Source of the DNA: JAWWPG01 sp037719575
GTDB lineage: Bacteria; Actinomycetota; Actinomycetes; Propionibacteriales; Nocardioidaceae
Length of the DNA: 39,830 nt
Assembly: GCA_037719575.1 (NCBI GenBank)
Contig: JBBJMF010000012.1
Coordinates: 1 to 39,830, forward strand
Reading direction: 5' to 3'
A program made the translations under genes and the position numbers. This document shows positions 1-8,439 of the stretch, one piece after another. Positions within the stretch are counted from its first letter, which is position 1; each line of letters starts with the position of its first letter. The notes beneath the pieces were generated by a model, which was not told the DNA's origin, made no database searches, and was given only the letters and a program-made list of their open reading frames with translations.

Positions 1-354
1 ATCTGCTACCAGAGCCGCGACGTCGCCGAGGCGATGGAGAAGGACTCCGGGGTGAAGCTCGAGGTGCTCAAGGTCGACGGTGGCGTAACCGCCAACGAGC
101 TGTGCATGCAGATCCAGTCCGACATCCTCGGGGTGCCGGTGAGCCGGCCGGTCGTCGCGGAGACGACGGCCCTCGGAGCGGCGTACGCGGCCGGTCTCGC
201 CGTCGGGTTCTGGCAGAACACCGACGAGCTCCGGGAGAACTGGAACGAGGCCAAGCGCTGGCAGCCGGAGTGGGACGACGAGCAGCGTGACGCCGGCTAC
301 GCCCAGTGGAAGAAAGCGGTCCAGCGAACCCTCGACTGGGTCGACGTGGACTGA
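1..354 (+). CDS. glpK: Glycerol kinase, C-terminal fragment
   Basis: The gene is open at the left edge; 117 C-terminal residues are visible. Glycerol kinase phosphorylates glycerol to sn-glycerol 3-phosphate in the cytoplasm. The fragment carries the conserved end of the FGGY kinase fold: KVDGGVTANELCMQIQSD followed by ILGVPVSRP and ETTALGAAYAAGLAVGFW, the ADP-site and hinge region of GlpK proteins. The tail (WQPEWDDEQRDAGYAQWKKAV) is also typical. It is followed 47 bases later by glpD, whose enzyme uses the kinase product, so the two probably form one glycerol operon. A related FGGY kinase is unlikely given the GlpK-like tail and the glpD neighbour. Confidence 0.95.
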   Translation: MCYQSRDVAEAMEKDSGVKLEVLKVDGGVTANELCMQIQSDILGVPVSRPVVAETTALGAAYAAGLAVGFWQNTDELRENWNEAKRWQPEWDDEQRDAGYAQWKKAVQRTLDWVDVD

Positions 355-401
355 CAGACCGTCGCCGTCCGATCGTCCGTCCAGTCCGGGAAGGGGTTGC
401 G

Positions 402-2123
402 ATGTTGCCGGTGGGCCTGTCGCCAGCTCAGCGTGAGGCGGCGTTGGACGCGATGGAGTCCCGTGGGGTCGACGTCCTCGTCGTGGGTGGGGGTGTGGGG
501 GGGTCTGGGTGGGCCCTCGACGCCGCCACCCGCGGCCGGGAGGTCGGCCTCGTCGAGGCACGCGACTATGCCTCCGGTACGTCGAGCCGCTCCAGCAAGC
601 TGATCCACGGCGGGCTGCGCTACCTCGAGATGCTGGACTTCGGACTGGTCTCCGAGGCCCTGCAGGAGCGTGGGCTGCTGATCCAGCGGCTCGCACCTCA
701 CCTGGTGCGGCCGGTGCCATTCGTCTACCCGCTGCACGGTCGAGTCTGGGAGCGGGTCTATGCGGGAGCGGGAGTCGCACTCTACGACACGCTCGGGATG
801 CTGTCCGGTCGGTCCCGAGGGGTCCCGCACCACCGTCACCTCAGCCGACGCGGCGCTCGCCGGATCGTCCCCTCCCTGCGCAAGGACGCGCTGATCGGTG
901 CGCTGCAGTACTACGACGCGCAGGTGGACGACGCACGGCACACGATGTTCCTGGCCCGGACTGCCGCTTCGTACGGCGCCCACATCGCGAGCCGGGTGCG
1001 GGTCGTCGATCTCATCCGTGAGGGCCGGCGCGTCAGTGGCGCCGTGGTGCAGGACCTCGAGTCCGGTCGGACGCTGCGCATCGGCGCCCAGCAGGTCGTC
1101 AACGCCACCGGCGTCTGGACCGACGAGACCCAGGCGCTCGCCGGGGAGCGCGGCCAGTTCCACGTTCGGGCAAGCAAGGGCATCCATCTCGTCGTGCCGC
1201 GGGACCGCATCCGCTCCGACTCCGGACTGATCCTGCGCACGGAGAAGTCCGTGCTGTTCGTGATCCCGTGGGGCCGGCACTGGATCATCGGCACCACGGA
1301 CACCGACTGGGAGCTCGACAGGGCCCACCCCGCGGCGAGCTCCAGCGACATCGACTACCTGCTCGAGCACGTCAACGCGGTGCTCGAGACCCCGCTGACG
1401 CGAGACGACGTCGAAGGCGTGTACGCCGGGCTCAGGCCGCTGCTCAAGGGGGAGTCCGAGGCCACCTCGAAGTTGTCGCGTGAGCATGCGGTCGCCCACA
1501 CCGTTCCGGGACTCGTGGTCGTGGCGGGCGGAAAGTACACGACGTACCGCGTCATGGCCAAGGACGCCGTCGACGAGGCGGTGCACGGTCTGGAGCAGGT
1601 GATGGACCGCCGCATTCCAGCGTCCTGCACGGAGGACGTCCCGCTGCTCGGCGCTGAGGGCTACGGGGTGCTGTGGAACCAGCGGCACCGGCTCGCCGAG
1701 CGCAGCGGGCTGCATGAGGTGCGGATCGAGCACCTGCTCGGGCGTTATGGCGCGATGATCGAGGAGGTGCTCGCGCTCATCGCCGCGGACCCCAGCCTCG
1801 GGGAGCCACTGAGCGGCACCGAGGACTACTTGCGGGCCGAGGTGGTCTATGCGGCTTCTCACGAGGGCGCCCGCCATCTCGACGACGTGCTCACCCGTCG
1901 TACCCGGATCTCCATCGAGACGTTCCACCGCGGCACCCAGTCCTGCGACGAGGCGGCGGAGCTGCTGCGCAGGGTTCTCGACTGGAGCCCCGAGCAGGTA
2001 GAGCGCGAGACCGAGCACTACCGGCAGCGGGTCGCGGCGGAGCGGGAGAGCCAGCAGATGCCCGACGACAAGACCGCCGACGCCGCTCGGATGGGCGCCC
2101 GCGACGTCGTGCCGCTCGCCTGA
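402..2123 (+). CDS. glpD: Glycerol-3-phosphate dehydrogenase (FAD-dependent)
   Basis: This 573-residue protein oxidises glycerol 3-phosphate to dihydroxyacetone phosphate with FAD and passes electrons to the respiratory quinone pool; it is usually membrane-associated. The FAD-binding glycine loop is at about residues 24-40 (VLVVGGGVGGSGWALDAATR), followed by SGTSSRSSKLIHGGLRYLE, a GlpD signature. The C-terminal DAO_C region follows from about residue 400. The frame stays open upstream to 306, but ATG 402 is preferred because GGAAGGGG lies at 388-395 and an earlier start would overlap glpK. The glycine loop is encoded by an unusually G-rich stretch (485-513). Confidence 0.95.
   Translation: MLPVGLSPAQREAALDAMESRGVDVLVVGGGVGGSGWALDAATRGREVGLVEARDYASGTSSRSSKLIHGGLRYLEMLDFGLVSEALQERGLLIQRLAPHLVRPVPFVYPLHGRVWERVYAGAGVALYDTLGMLSGRSRGVPHHRHLSRRGARRIVPSLRKDALIGALQYYDAQVDDARHTMFLARTAASYGAHIASRVRVVDLIREGRRVSGAVVQDLESGRTLRIGAQQVVNATGVWTDETQALAGERGQFHVRASKGIHLVVPRDRIRSDSGLILRTEKSVLFVIPWGRHWIIGTTDTDWELDRAHPAASSSDIDYLLEHVNAVLETPLTRDDVEGVYAGLRPLLKGESEATSKLSREHAVAHTVPGLVVVAGGKYTTYRVMAKDAVDEAVHGLEQVMDRRIPASCTEDVPLLGAEGYGVLWNQRHRLAERSGLHEVRIEHLLGRYGAMIEEVLALIAADPSLGEPLSGTEDYLRAEVVYAASHEGARHLDDVLTRRTRISIETFHRGTQSCDEAAELLRRVLDWSPEQVERETEHYRQRVAAERESQQMPDDKTADAARMGARDVVPLA
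485..513 (+). other. G-quadruplex-type G-run cluster inside glpD
   Basis: Five runs of three to seven G (485-487, 489-493, 497-503, 507-509, 511-513) are separated by loops of 1-3 bases on the coding strand. This fits the canonical four-tract G-quadruplex pattern. It lies about 85 bases inside glpD and encodes the FAD-binding glycine loop. The pattern is seen directly; folding is inferred. Confidence 0.5.
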
Positions 2124-2139
2124 CCAGACCCACCCCGGG

Positions 2140-2187
2140 TTCGTCTGCGCTTCTGCGGGGATCTCCCGCGAGGACGTAGCAGACGAA
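2140..2187. terminator. Nested inverted repeat between convergent genes
   Basis: A perfect 9-bp outer repeat, TTCGTCTGC (2140-2148) and GCAGACGAA (2179-2187), encloses an inner hairpin, GCGGG-GATCT-CCCGC. It sits in the 72-base gap between the convergent ends of glpD and the AMIN-like membrane gene, so a bidirectional terminator is the simplest reading. No T-tract follows. Confidence 0.5.
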
Positions 2188-2195
2188 TGCCAGGG

Positions 2196-2903
2196 TCAGT
2201 GGTGGAGGTCGATGACGAGGCGGGTCGGTGAGCTCAGCTCAAAGACCCGGAAGGGGGTACGGCTGCTGAGCCCAAGCCCGAAGGTGACATATCCCTCGTA
2301 GTCTGAGTACGTGCTCCCGCCAAGCATCTGCAGCCCATAGGTCTCGTTCTGTTGGCCGATGAAGAGCGACTGACCGCGGTTGGTGTGAGTGCGGGCAGAA
2401 CGTAGCTGGATGGAGAGAACCGCCTGGCCCGGCAACGGGATGGGCGATCCCTCCGGAGGAATGAAGCGTGGCACGTAGGTGATGTGGTAGCCGGGGATGA
2501 CCCCGGCCATGTCGACCACCACGCGGTCGTACGTCGAATGGCGGCCGACTCGCAGGTTGACCACTCTGGTTGACCCACTGGCCTGGTTAGCGACGTCGAC
2601 TGCTCGGGTTGACCAAACTGGTCGGCTGTCCGGGGTCGTGTCGATCGGGGTAGACGGGATGGACGGGGTGGTCACCGTCGGCGGGCCGACCGGTCGGAAG
2701 TCGTCAGACGAGGTGTCGATCGTCTGCCAGACGGGCACGAGCGCGGCCAGCAAGGCCAGAGCGGCCACTCCGCCGGCGACCCGGCGCCGGCGGCGGACCG
2801 TGGTTCCCCGCGCCACCATGTCGTCGGCCAGCGTCGGCCGGGCGGCGAGATCCGAGGTCTCGTCGTGCATGGCCGACCTGAGTCGGTTCTCCAGGTCGTT
2901 CAT
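2196..2903 (-). CDS. Membrane-anchored AMIN-like protein, putative anti-sigma factor
   Basis: The 235-residue protein has a charged cytoplasmic N-terminus (1-41, ending in RRRRR), one predicted membrane segment at about 43-59, a Ser/Thr/Pro-rich linker to about 110, and a C-terminal AMIN-like beta domain (about 113-235) with YDRVVVDMAG and the terminal LVIDLHH. AMIN-type domains in other proteins localise to the cell envelope. Its start overlaps the stop of the upstream sigma gene by 4 bases (ATGA), which implies coupled translation and suggests that the short N-terminus restrains the sigma factor. That anti-sigma role is inferred from context: no ZAS/HxxxCxxC motif is present. A secreted paralogue lies at 3525-4040. 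Confidence 0.75.
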   Translation of the reverse strand: MNDLENRLRSAMHDETSDLAARPTLADDMVARGTTVRRRRRVAGGVAALALLAALVPVWQTIDTSSDDFRPVGPPTVTTPSIPSTPIDTTPDSRPVWSTRAVDVANQASGSTRVVNLRVGRHSTYDRVVVDMAGVIPGYHITYVPRFIPPEGSPIPLPGQAVLSIQLRSARTHTNRGQSLFIGQQNETYGLQMLGGSTYSDYEGYVTFGLGLSSRTPFRVFELSSPTRLVIDLHH

Positions 2904-3442
2904 GCTGGCTCCTCCGATACCGTCGTAGCGACGTCGCCGTTCGCCCCCAGGTCGCGGCTATCGCCGAGCAGGACACGCAACCGCGCCAGTCCCCGCGACG
3001 CATGGCTCTTGACACTGCCAGCCGACAACCCCAGCGTGGCGGCGATCTGGGCCTCCGACTGGTCCTCGTAGAACCTCAGCACCAGCACGGCGCGCTGCTG
3101 CGGGGAGAGCTGTCGAAGTGCGCTCATCATGGCCTCCCGCTCGGCAAGGGCGTCTGCCGGATGTTCGACGCCAGCATCCGGCAGCGTCTCCGTCGGATGT
3201 TCGAGACGGTTCTTCTTCTGTCGCCACCAGGAGATCGACGCGTTGGCGAGCACCCTCCGGGTATAGGCCTCCGCAGCGGCGGGGTCACGCAACCGGGTCC
3301 AGGCCAGATACGTCTTCGTCAGGGATGTCTGCAGGAGATCCTCTGCCTGTGACGGGTTGGTCGTCAGCAGATGGGCGGTGCGCAGCAACGCCGTACCTCG
3401 TGCACGGACGAACTCCGCGTACTCGACGTCGTGGCTTCGCAC
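2900..3442 (-). CDS. SigE-family ECF RNA polymerase sigma factor
   Basis: The 180-residue protein has the two-domain ECF layout. Sigma region 2 is at about 8-75, with the SQAEDLLQTSLTKTYLAW core and the arginine/tryptophan-rich SISWWRQKK end. Region 4 is at about 105-158, with a helix-turn-helix in QSEAQIAATLGLSAGSVKSH. It fits the actinobacterial SigE-type ECF group of short sigma factors. GTG 3442 is chosen because AAGGGG lies 7-8 bases upstream and homology begins immediately; the longer frame has low-complexity sequence ahead of it. The next gene overlaps by 4 bases and encodes a membrane protein with an outer sensor-like domain. The likely regulon is unknown; neighbouring envelope genes are candidates. 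Confidence 0.9.
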   Translation of the reverse strand: MRSHDVEYAEFVRARGTALLRTAHLLTTNPSQAEDLLQTSLTKTYLAWTRLRDPAAAEAYTRRVLANASISWWRQKKNRLEHPTETLPDAGVEHPADALAEREAMMSALRQLSPQQRAVLVLRFYEDQSEAQIAATLGLSAGSVKSHASRGLARLRVLLGDSRDLGANGDVATTVSEEPA

Positions 3443-3481
3443 CTGGCACCCCTTGCTGACTGGCTCAACAGTAGTGACGCG

Positions 3482-3511
3482 ACCCGCGCGGCCACGGTGT
3501 GCCGCGCGGGT
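3482..3511 (-). terminator. Strong GC hairpin between AMIN-like and sigma genes
   Basis: A perfect 10-bp inverted repeat, ACCCGCGCGG (3482-3491) and CCGCGCGGGT (3502-3511), has a 10-base loop. It lies 14 bases beyond the stop of the secreted AMIN-like gene and before the sigma start on the same strand, so it probably separates the two transcripts. No U-tract follows. Confidence 0.6.
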
Positions 3512-3524
3512 GCGCCTCTGGCTG

Positions 3525-4040
3525 TCAGTGGTGGAGGTCGATGACGAGCCGGTTGGGGGCGTGCAGCTCGAAGACCCGGAACGACTTGAGGTGGCTGAGC
3601 GAGATCCCGAAGGACACGACTCCTTCGAAATCGCCGGTGAACGCCGCACCGCGCAGCGTGGGCATGGCGTACTGCGTCAGGCGTGGGCCTTGGTATACGG
3701 AGTGTCCCTGCGAGTCGTGAGCCGATGCGGGCGTCAGGGTGATCTTGATGAACCTGGCCCCGCGCAGCGGAACCGTCTCACCGGACCCGTCGTAGTACAG
3801 GGCCTTCACGTAGCTGATTCGGTAGCCCGGGATCGGACCGCTCATGTCGATGACGACCCGGTCGTACGTCGAGTGCTGGCCGACCCGGAGGTCCACGATC
3901 TTCGGCGTCGGCGTGACGTGTCGGGTGACCTGGACCGGAGACGTGTCCCAGGTGCTTCGGGCCGAGCTGGGTGCGGCGAGGAAGACTCCCAGCATGATGA
4001 CTGCGATGGCGGTCAGGATGCTCTTGGCCGTCTTGTTCAT
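3525..4040 (-). CDS. Secreted AMIN-like domain protein
   Basis: This 171-residue protein has a Sec signal peptide (NKTAK, hydrophobic 8-22, likely cleavage after the APSSA near residue 27) followed by one AMIN-like domain (about 48-171). The domain closely matches that of the 2196-2903 protein: both contain LRVG-HSTYDRVV-DM and IPGY, and both end FRVFEL...RLVIDLHH. The start is fixed by CAGGAGGAA six bases before ATG 4040; the longer open frame upstream is non-coding. It is probably exported and may bind peptidoglycan or another envelope polymer. It lacks the membrane anchor of its paralogue, so it could be a soluble competitor or partner; this is inference. Confidence 0.75.
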   Translation of the reverse strand: MNKTAKSILTAIAVIMLGVFLAAPSSARSTWDTSPVQVTRHVTPTPKIVDLRVGQHSTYDRVVIDMSGPIPGYRISYVKALYYDGSGETVPLRGARFIKITLTPASAHDSQGHSVYQGPRLTQYAMPTLRGAAFTGDFEGVVSFGISLSHLKSFRVFELHAPNRLVIDLHH

Positions 4041-4274
4041 TGCGTTCCTCCTGGGTGGCCGGACTCCACCAGCGGTGGTGGGTCCACGATGATTGGTATT
4101 CCTAAGACGCCTGCCAAAGCAGTTCGGTTGACACCCCCGGAGTGGCACTTCACGCGTTGGGCTTCGCGTTGCCATGAGCGAAGTCATGTGGTTGTATCTC
4201 CGGGTCCGGTCAGCCGGGCGACAACTGAAGAGCGCGGTCGGCGTACGCCGAGTTCTACCCCATGCCGACCGTGA
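4041..4274. other. Non-coding region between secreted AMIN-like gene and riboswitch
   Basis: No convincing gene is visible. It should hold two divergent promoters. A possible pair for the riboswitch transcript is TTGCCA (4169-4174) and TTGTAT (4192-4197), 17 bases apart; the -10 is poor. TTCTACCCC (4253-4261) is perfectly complementary to GGGGTAGAA (4301-4309) inside the aptamer and could form an alternative stem. Confidence 0.4.
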
Positions 4275-4426
4275 CCCAATCGCCGACAGAACTCTCATCA
4301 GGGGTAGAAGTGGGGGAACCACTCACGTGCACCGACGGTCTTGCCGTTCGGTGCTTGGGGTCAAGTCGTCCTGATGGCGGCCGAGCACCTTCTCGCTCGA
4401 ACCCGACAGCTCACCTCGCAGGCGTG
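4275..4426 (+). promoter_or_regulatory. c-di-AMP riboswitch (ydaO/yuaA type)
   Basis: The leader of the NlpC/P60 gene contains the conserved blocks of the ydaO aptamer in the right order: a GTGGGGGAACCAC hairpin (about 4310-4322), a TTGGGGTCAAGTCG block (compare GGGGUGAAUC), and the 3' hallmark CGAACCCGACAGCTCACCTCG-CAGGCG ending at 4424. A closing stem CGCC (4281-4284) with GGCG (4421-4424) is possible. In actinobacteria this class is known to control cell-wall hydrolases, usually switching expression off when c-di-AMP binds. The ribosome site (AGAAGGAG, 4427-4434) begins only three bases after the closing stem, so control of translation initiation is plausible. Confidence 0.8.
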
Positions 4427-4442
4427 AGAAGGAGACCTCATC

Positions 4443-4985
4443 ATGCCTGCACCCGCAGCACCGTTCCGCCTGCGCGCCATCGTCGCGCTGATCTTCGTGG
4501 CCGTAGCCGCCACGATGCTCGCCTCTACATCTAGTGCCTCAGCCGTCGGCAGCCCGCCGTCGAGCACGGTCGCCGCGCAGGCCGGGCAAGACGGAACCGG
4601 CCTGCCCCCCGTCGCCTTTCGCATCAACCACGCGGCCAACGTCGCAGTTGCGCAGATCGGTGACCCCTACCGGTACGGCGCAGCCGGGCCAGGGTCGTTC
4701 GACTGCTCGGGCTTGTCGATGTACTCCTACGGTCACGCCCGGCTCTCGTTGCCGCGGACGTCGGCGGACCAGTACGCCGCGGTTCGCCACATCCTCAAGA
4801 AGAACATGATCCGTGGTGACCTGGTGTTCTTCCACAGTGGCGGTCGCATCTACCACGTCGGCATGTTCCTGTACTGGAACTACGAGCACCGGGCGGTGAT
4901 CGTGCACTCGCCGTCCCCCGGGCAGCGCGTTCACCGGTCGCCGGTCTGGACGACGTCCTGGTACGCCGGTACGCGACGCCCCTGA
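4443..4985 (+). CDS. Secreted NlpC/P60 peptidoglycan endopeptidase
   Basis: This 180-residue exported protein has an N-terminal hydrophobic signal (about 11-34) and a single C40-family NlpC/P60 domain (about 63-180). The catalytic residues are visible: Cys88 in FDCSGL, His138 in YHVGM, and His155 in IVHSPSPG as the likely third polar residue. Such enzymes cut stem peptides in peptidoglycan. No SH3b, LysM or coiled-coil region is present, so targeting must come from elsewhere. AGAAGGAG precedes ATG 4443. The upstream c-di-AMP riboswitch links its production to second-messenger and turgor state, as for other actinobacterial wall hydrolases. A strong hairpin follows at 5007-5044. Confidence 0.93.
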   Translation: MPAPAAPFRLRAIVALIFVAVAATMLASTSSASAVGSPPSSTVAAQAGQDGTGLPPVAFRINHAANVAVAQIGDPYRYGAAGPGSFDCSGLSMYSYGHARLSLPRTSADQYAAVRHILKKNMIRGDLVFFHSGGRIYHVGMFLYWNYEHRAVIVHSPSPGQRVHRSPVWTTSWYAGTRRP

Positions 4986-5006
4986 CCCCAATCCCGGAAG
5001 CGGGTC

Positions 5007-5044
5007 AGCCGCGTCCAGCGCGCCCCTTCGTGCTGGACGCGGCT
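5007..5044 (+). terminator. 13-bp perfect hairpin after the NlpC/P60 gene
   Basis: AGCCGCGTCCAGC (5007-5019) pairs perfectly with GCTGGACGCGGCT (5032-5044) around a 12-base loop, 22 bases past the stop codon. The stability and position fit a transcription terminator, although no T-run follows. Confidence 0.7.
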
Positions 5045-5107
5045 CGGACACGCCTGAGACCGTAGGGGCATCCGTTCAGGGCCGTCTCTCCTGCAAGACT
5101 GGTGGAC

Positions 5108-6163
5108 ATGGGCCGGCTTCGATCTCCGCACATGGTGGCAGCATCGCTGGCGATCGGCTGTCTGGCGCTAGCGGCCTGCAGCGGTGACGGTGATTCGACC
5201 CCGACACCCTCGCCCACCCCAACGACCACGAGCGCCGTACCGTCGTCGACCCCTACGAGCACAACCACGACCACGACCGCGACACCCGTGGCCAAGCGGT
5301 GGCCACTCACCGGCTGGCCGACGACCGGGCGACCACCGAACCGTCCGGTCTACGTCGTCAAGGTGGACAACACGTCGAGTGCCGCGCCACAGCTGGGGCT
5401 CGACTCGGCCGACCTGGTCGTCCAGGAGCTCGTCGAAGGGGGGCTGACGAGGCTGGCCGCCTTCTACTACTCGAAGCTGCCGGACGTCGTCGGCCCGGTT
5501 CGCTCGATGCGTGCCTCCGACATCGGGATCACCCAGCCGGCCCACGCCTTCATCGTCGCGTCAGGCGCCGCCCCCATCACGATGAAGCTCCTCAACGACG
5601 CGGGAGTCAACCGCATCACGGAAGGGGCAAGAGGCTTCTTCCGCTCCAACGTCCGCAGCGCCCCCTACGACCTGATGATGAGGCTGCCCGCCCTCGCGAA
5701 GCACGTCGGGCGTCCGTGGACTCCCCCCAGCCGGCCCTACCTGCCCTACGGCGGCGCGAACTCCTTCCATGGAAGCGTGCCGGTCACGAGCATCACTGCC
5801 ACCTTCTCCGGCGCCCATACCGACTTCTGGAGGCTCCAGGGGGACTCCTGGGTCCGGACGAACTCCTACGCGCTTGCGGGACACGACTTCCAGGTCGCGA
5901 ACGTGCTGATCCTGCGGGTCCGGGTCGGTGATGCCGGATACGTCGACCCGGGTGGCAACCCGGTGCCTGAGACGTTCTTCTACGGCTCCGGCGACATGAC
6001 ACTCATCCACGGCAACCGCGCGGTGCGCGGCACCTGGCACAAGACCGGCACCCGCGGGTCCGTCACGCTGACGGCCGACGGGAAGCCGGTCACCGTGCCG
6101 CCCGGTCACACGTTCGTGGAGCTCATCCCGGCGCAGGGCGGCAACGTGATCCTTGGCAGGTAG
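5108..6163 (+). CDS. DUF3048 domain lipoprotein (YerB-like)
   Basis: The 351-residue protein begins with a lipoprotein signal whose lipobox LAAC places the lipidated Cys at residue 24. A Thr/Pro/Ser-rich linker (about 30-61) follows, then the DUF3048 N- and C-terminal regions (about 66-351), with motifs such as PVYVVKVDN, VGPVRSMRASDI and FYYSKLPDVVGP. The family includes Bacillus YerB; its biochemical role is unknown, and it is surface-exposed. ATG 5108 is preferred over GTG 5102: both are in frame, but AAGACT (5095-5100) seven bases ahead of ATG resembles a leaderless -10. It follows the NlpC/P60 gene but is separated from it by a strong hairpin. Confidence 0.88.
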   Translation: MGRLRSPHMVAASLAIGCLALAACSGDGDSTPTPSPTPTTTSAVPSSTPTSTTTTTTATPVAKRWPLTGWPTTGRPPNRPVYVVKVDNTSSAAPQLGLDSADLVVQELVEGGLTRLAAFYYSKLPDVVGPVRSMRASDIGITQPAHAFIVASGAAPITMKLLNDAGVNRITEGARGFFRSNVRSAPYDLMMRLPALAKHVGRPWTPPSRPYLPYGGANSFHGSVPVTSITATFSGAHTDFWRLQGDSWVRTNSYALAGHDFQVANVLILRVRVGDAGYVDPGGNPVPETFFYGSGDMTLIHGNRAVRGTWHKTGTRGSVTLTADGKPVTVPPGHTFVELIPAQGGNVILGR

Positions 6164-6180
6164 CCAGCGGAGTTCCTTGC

Positions 6181-6186
6181 CATGAT
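6181..6186 (+). promoter_or_regulatory. -10-like CATGAT, leaderless malic enzyme promoter
   Basis: CATGAT ends six bases before ATG 6193, so transcription would start at or beside the start codon. The same hexamer and spacing occur before hppD. No clear -35 is visible. Confidence 0.5.
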
Positions 6187-6192
6187 GTACCC

Positions 6193-7589
<1,397 letters not shown>

Positions 7590-7593
<4 letters not shown>

Positions 7594-8138
7594 CGCTCGA
7601 CGGCCAGCTCCTCGTCGCGACGCCGCAGCTGATGGACCCGAACTTCGCCCGGACCGTGATCCTGGTCCTCAACCACGACGAGGACGGGGCGCTCGGCGTG
7701 GTGATCAACCGACCTTCCGTGCTGGCAGTGGCGCAGGTGCTGCCGGAGTGGTCCGAGGCGGTCGCCCCTCCCGCCATGGTCTTCGGCGGAGGACCGGTCT
7801 CGCCCGAATCGGCCCTTGCGGTCGCCGTGGCGCGCGAAGGGGGTCCGGCCTCCGGGTTCCAGCGGGTAGCCGTCGACTACGGACTCGTCGACCTGGAGGC
7901 GACCCCGGCGGACCTGATGCCCGACCTCACCGGGCTGCGGATCTTCGCGGGCTACGCCGGCTGGGGAGACCGCCAGCTCGAGGCCGAGATCGACGAGGGG
8001 TCCTGGTACGTCGTCGCGGCGACGCCCGGCGACCTGCTCAGTCCCGAGCCCGCGACGCTGTGGCGCCAAGTCCTTCGTCGCCAGCCGGGAGAGCTCGCCT
8101 TCGTCGCGACGTTTCCCGACGACCCCAGCCACAACTGA
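7590..8138 (+). CDS. YqgE/AlgH family protein
   Basis: This 182-residue protein matches the UPF0301 family: LDGQLLVATPQLMDPNFART at the N-terminus, then LVLNHDEDGALGVVINRPS, VFGGGPVSP, and IFAGYAGWGDRQLEAEI. The biochemical function of the family is unsettled; AlgH was first linked to alginate regulation in Pseudomonas. It starts inside the malic enzyme stop codon (ATGA overlap), so the two are likely co-translated. YqgE next to DUF3039 and an MFS transporter is a recurring actinobacterial neighbourhood. Confidence 0.93.
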
Positions 8139-8156
8139 CGCGGGGATGACGGTCAC

Positions 8157-8162
8157 TACACT
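8157..8162 (+). promoter_or_regulatory. -10-like TACACT before DUF3039 gene
   Basis: TACACT ends six bases before GTG 8169, matching the leaderless spacing seen elsewhere in the window. A weak -35, CTGACG, lies at 8135-8140 with a 16-base spacer. Confidence 0.5.
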
Positions 8163-8168
8163 GGCGCG

Positions 8169-8429
8169 GTGAGCACCCAGCTGAGCCCCGGCGTCGAGAC
8201 GATCGAGGACCGTCGTACCGAGGAAGCTCTCGATGAGGGCGACCACGACAAGTTCAGCCACTACGCGCGGAAGGACAAGCTCACCGAAGCCATGGTCATG
8301 GGTACCCCGGTCGTCGCGCTCTGCGGCAAGGTGTGGGTGCCGAGCCGCGATCCGCAGAAGTATCCGGTCTGCCCGACCTGCAAGGAGATCTGGGAGTCAC
8401 TGCGCAAAGGCGGCAGCGACGACGACTGA
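8169..8429 (+). CDS. DUF3039 domain protein
   Basis: A small acidic protein of 86 residues with the DUF3039 pattern: an acidic N-terminus, then KFSHYARKDKLTEAMV, ALCGKVWVPSRDPQKYPVCP and CPTCKEIW. Three cysteines (in ALCGK and CPTC) suggest a possible zinc-ribbon-like site, although this is not proven for the family. No function is known. It lies between yqgE and an MFS gene on the same strand. GTG 8169 is supported by TACACT six bases upstream and by the absence of any other good start. Confidence 0.9.
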   Translation: MSTQLSPGVETIEDRRTEEALDEGDHDKFSHYARKDKLTEAMVMGTPVVALCGKVWVPSRDPQKYPVCPTCKEIWESLRKGGSDDD

Positions 8430-8439
8430 GACGAGCCCG

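Noticed and set aside
297..2018. 573-residue open frame antisense to glpD
   Set aside because: High-GC third-position artefact: no homology pattern, no ribosome site, fully overlapped by a clear glpD.
4128..4133. TTGACA consensus -35 in the AMIN-NlpC gap
   Set aside because: No acceptable -10 at 16-19 bases downstream, so not called as a promoter.
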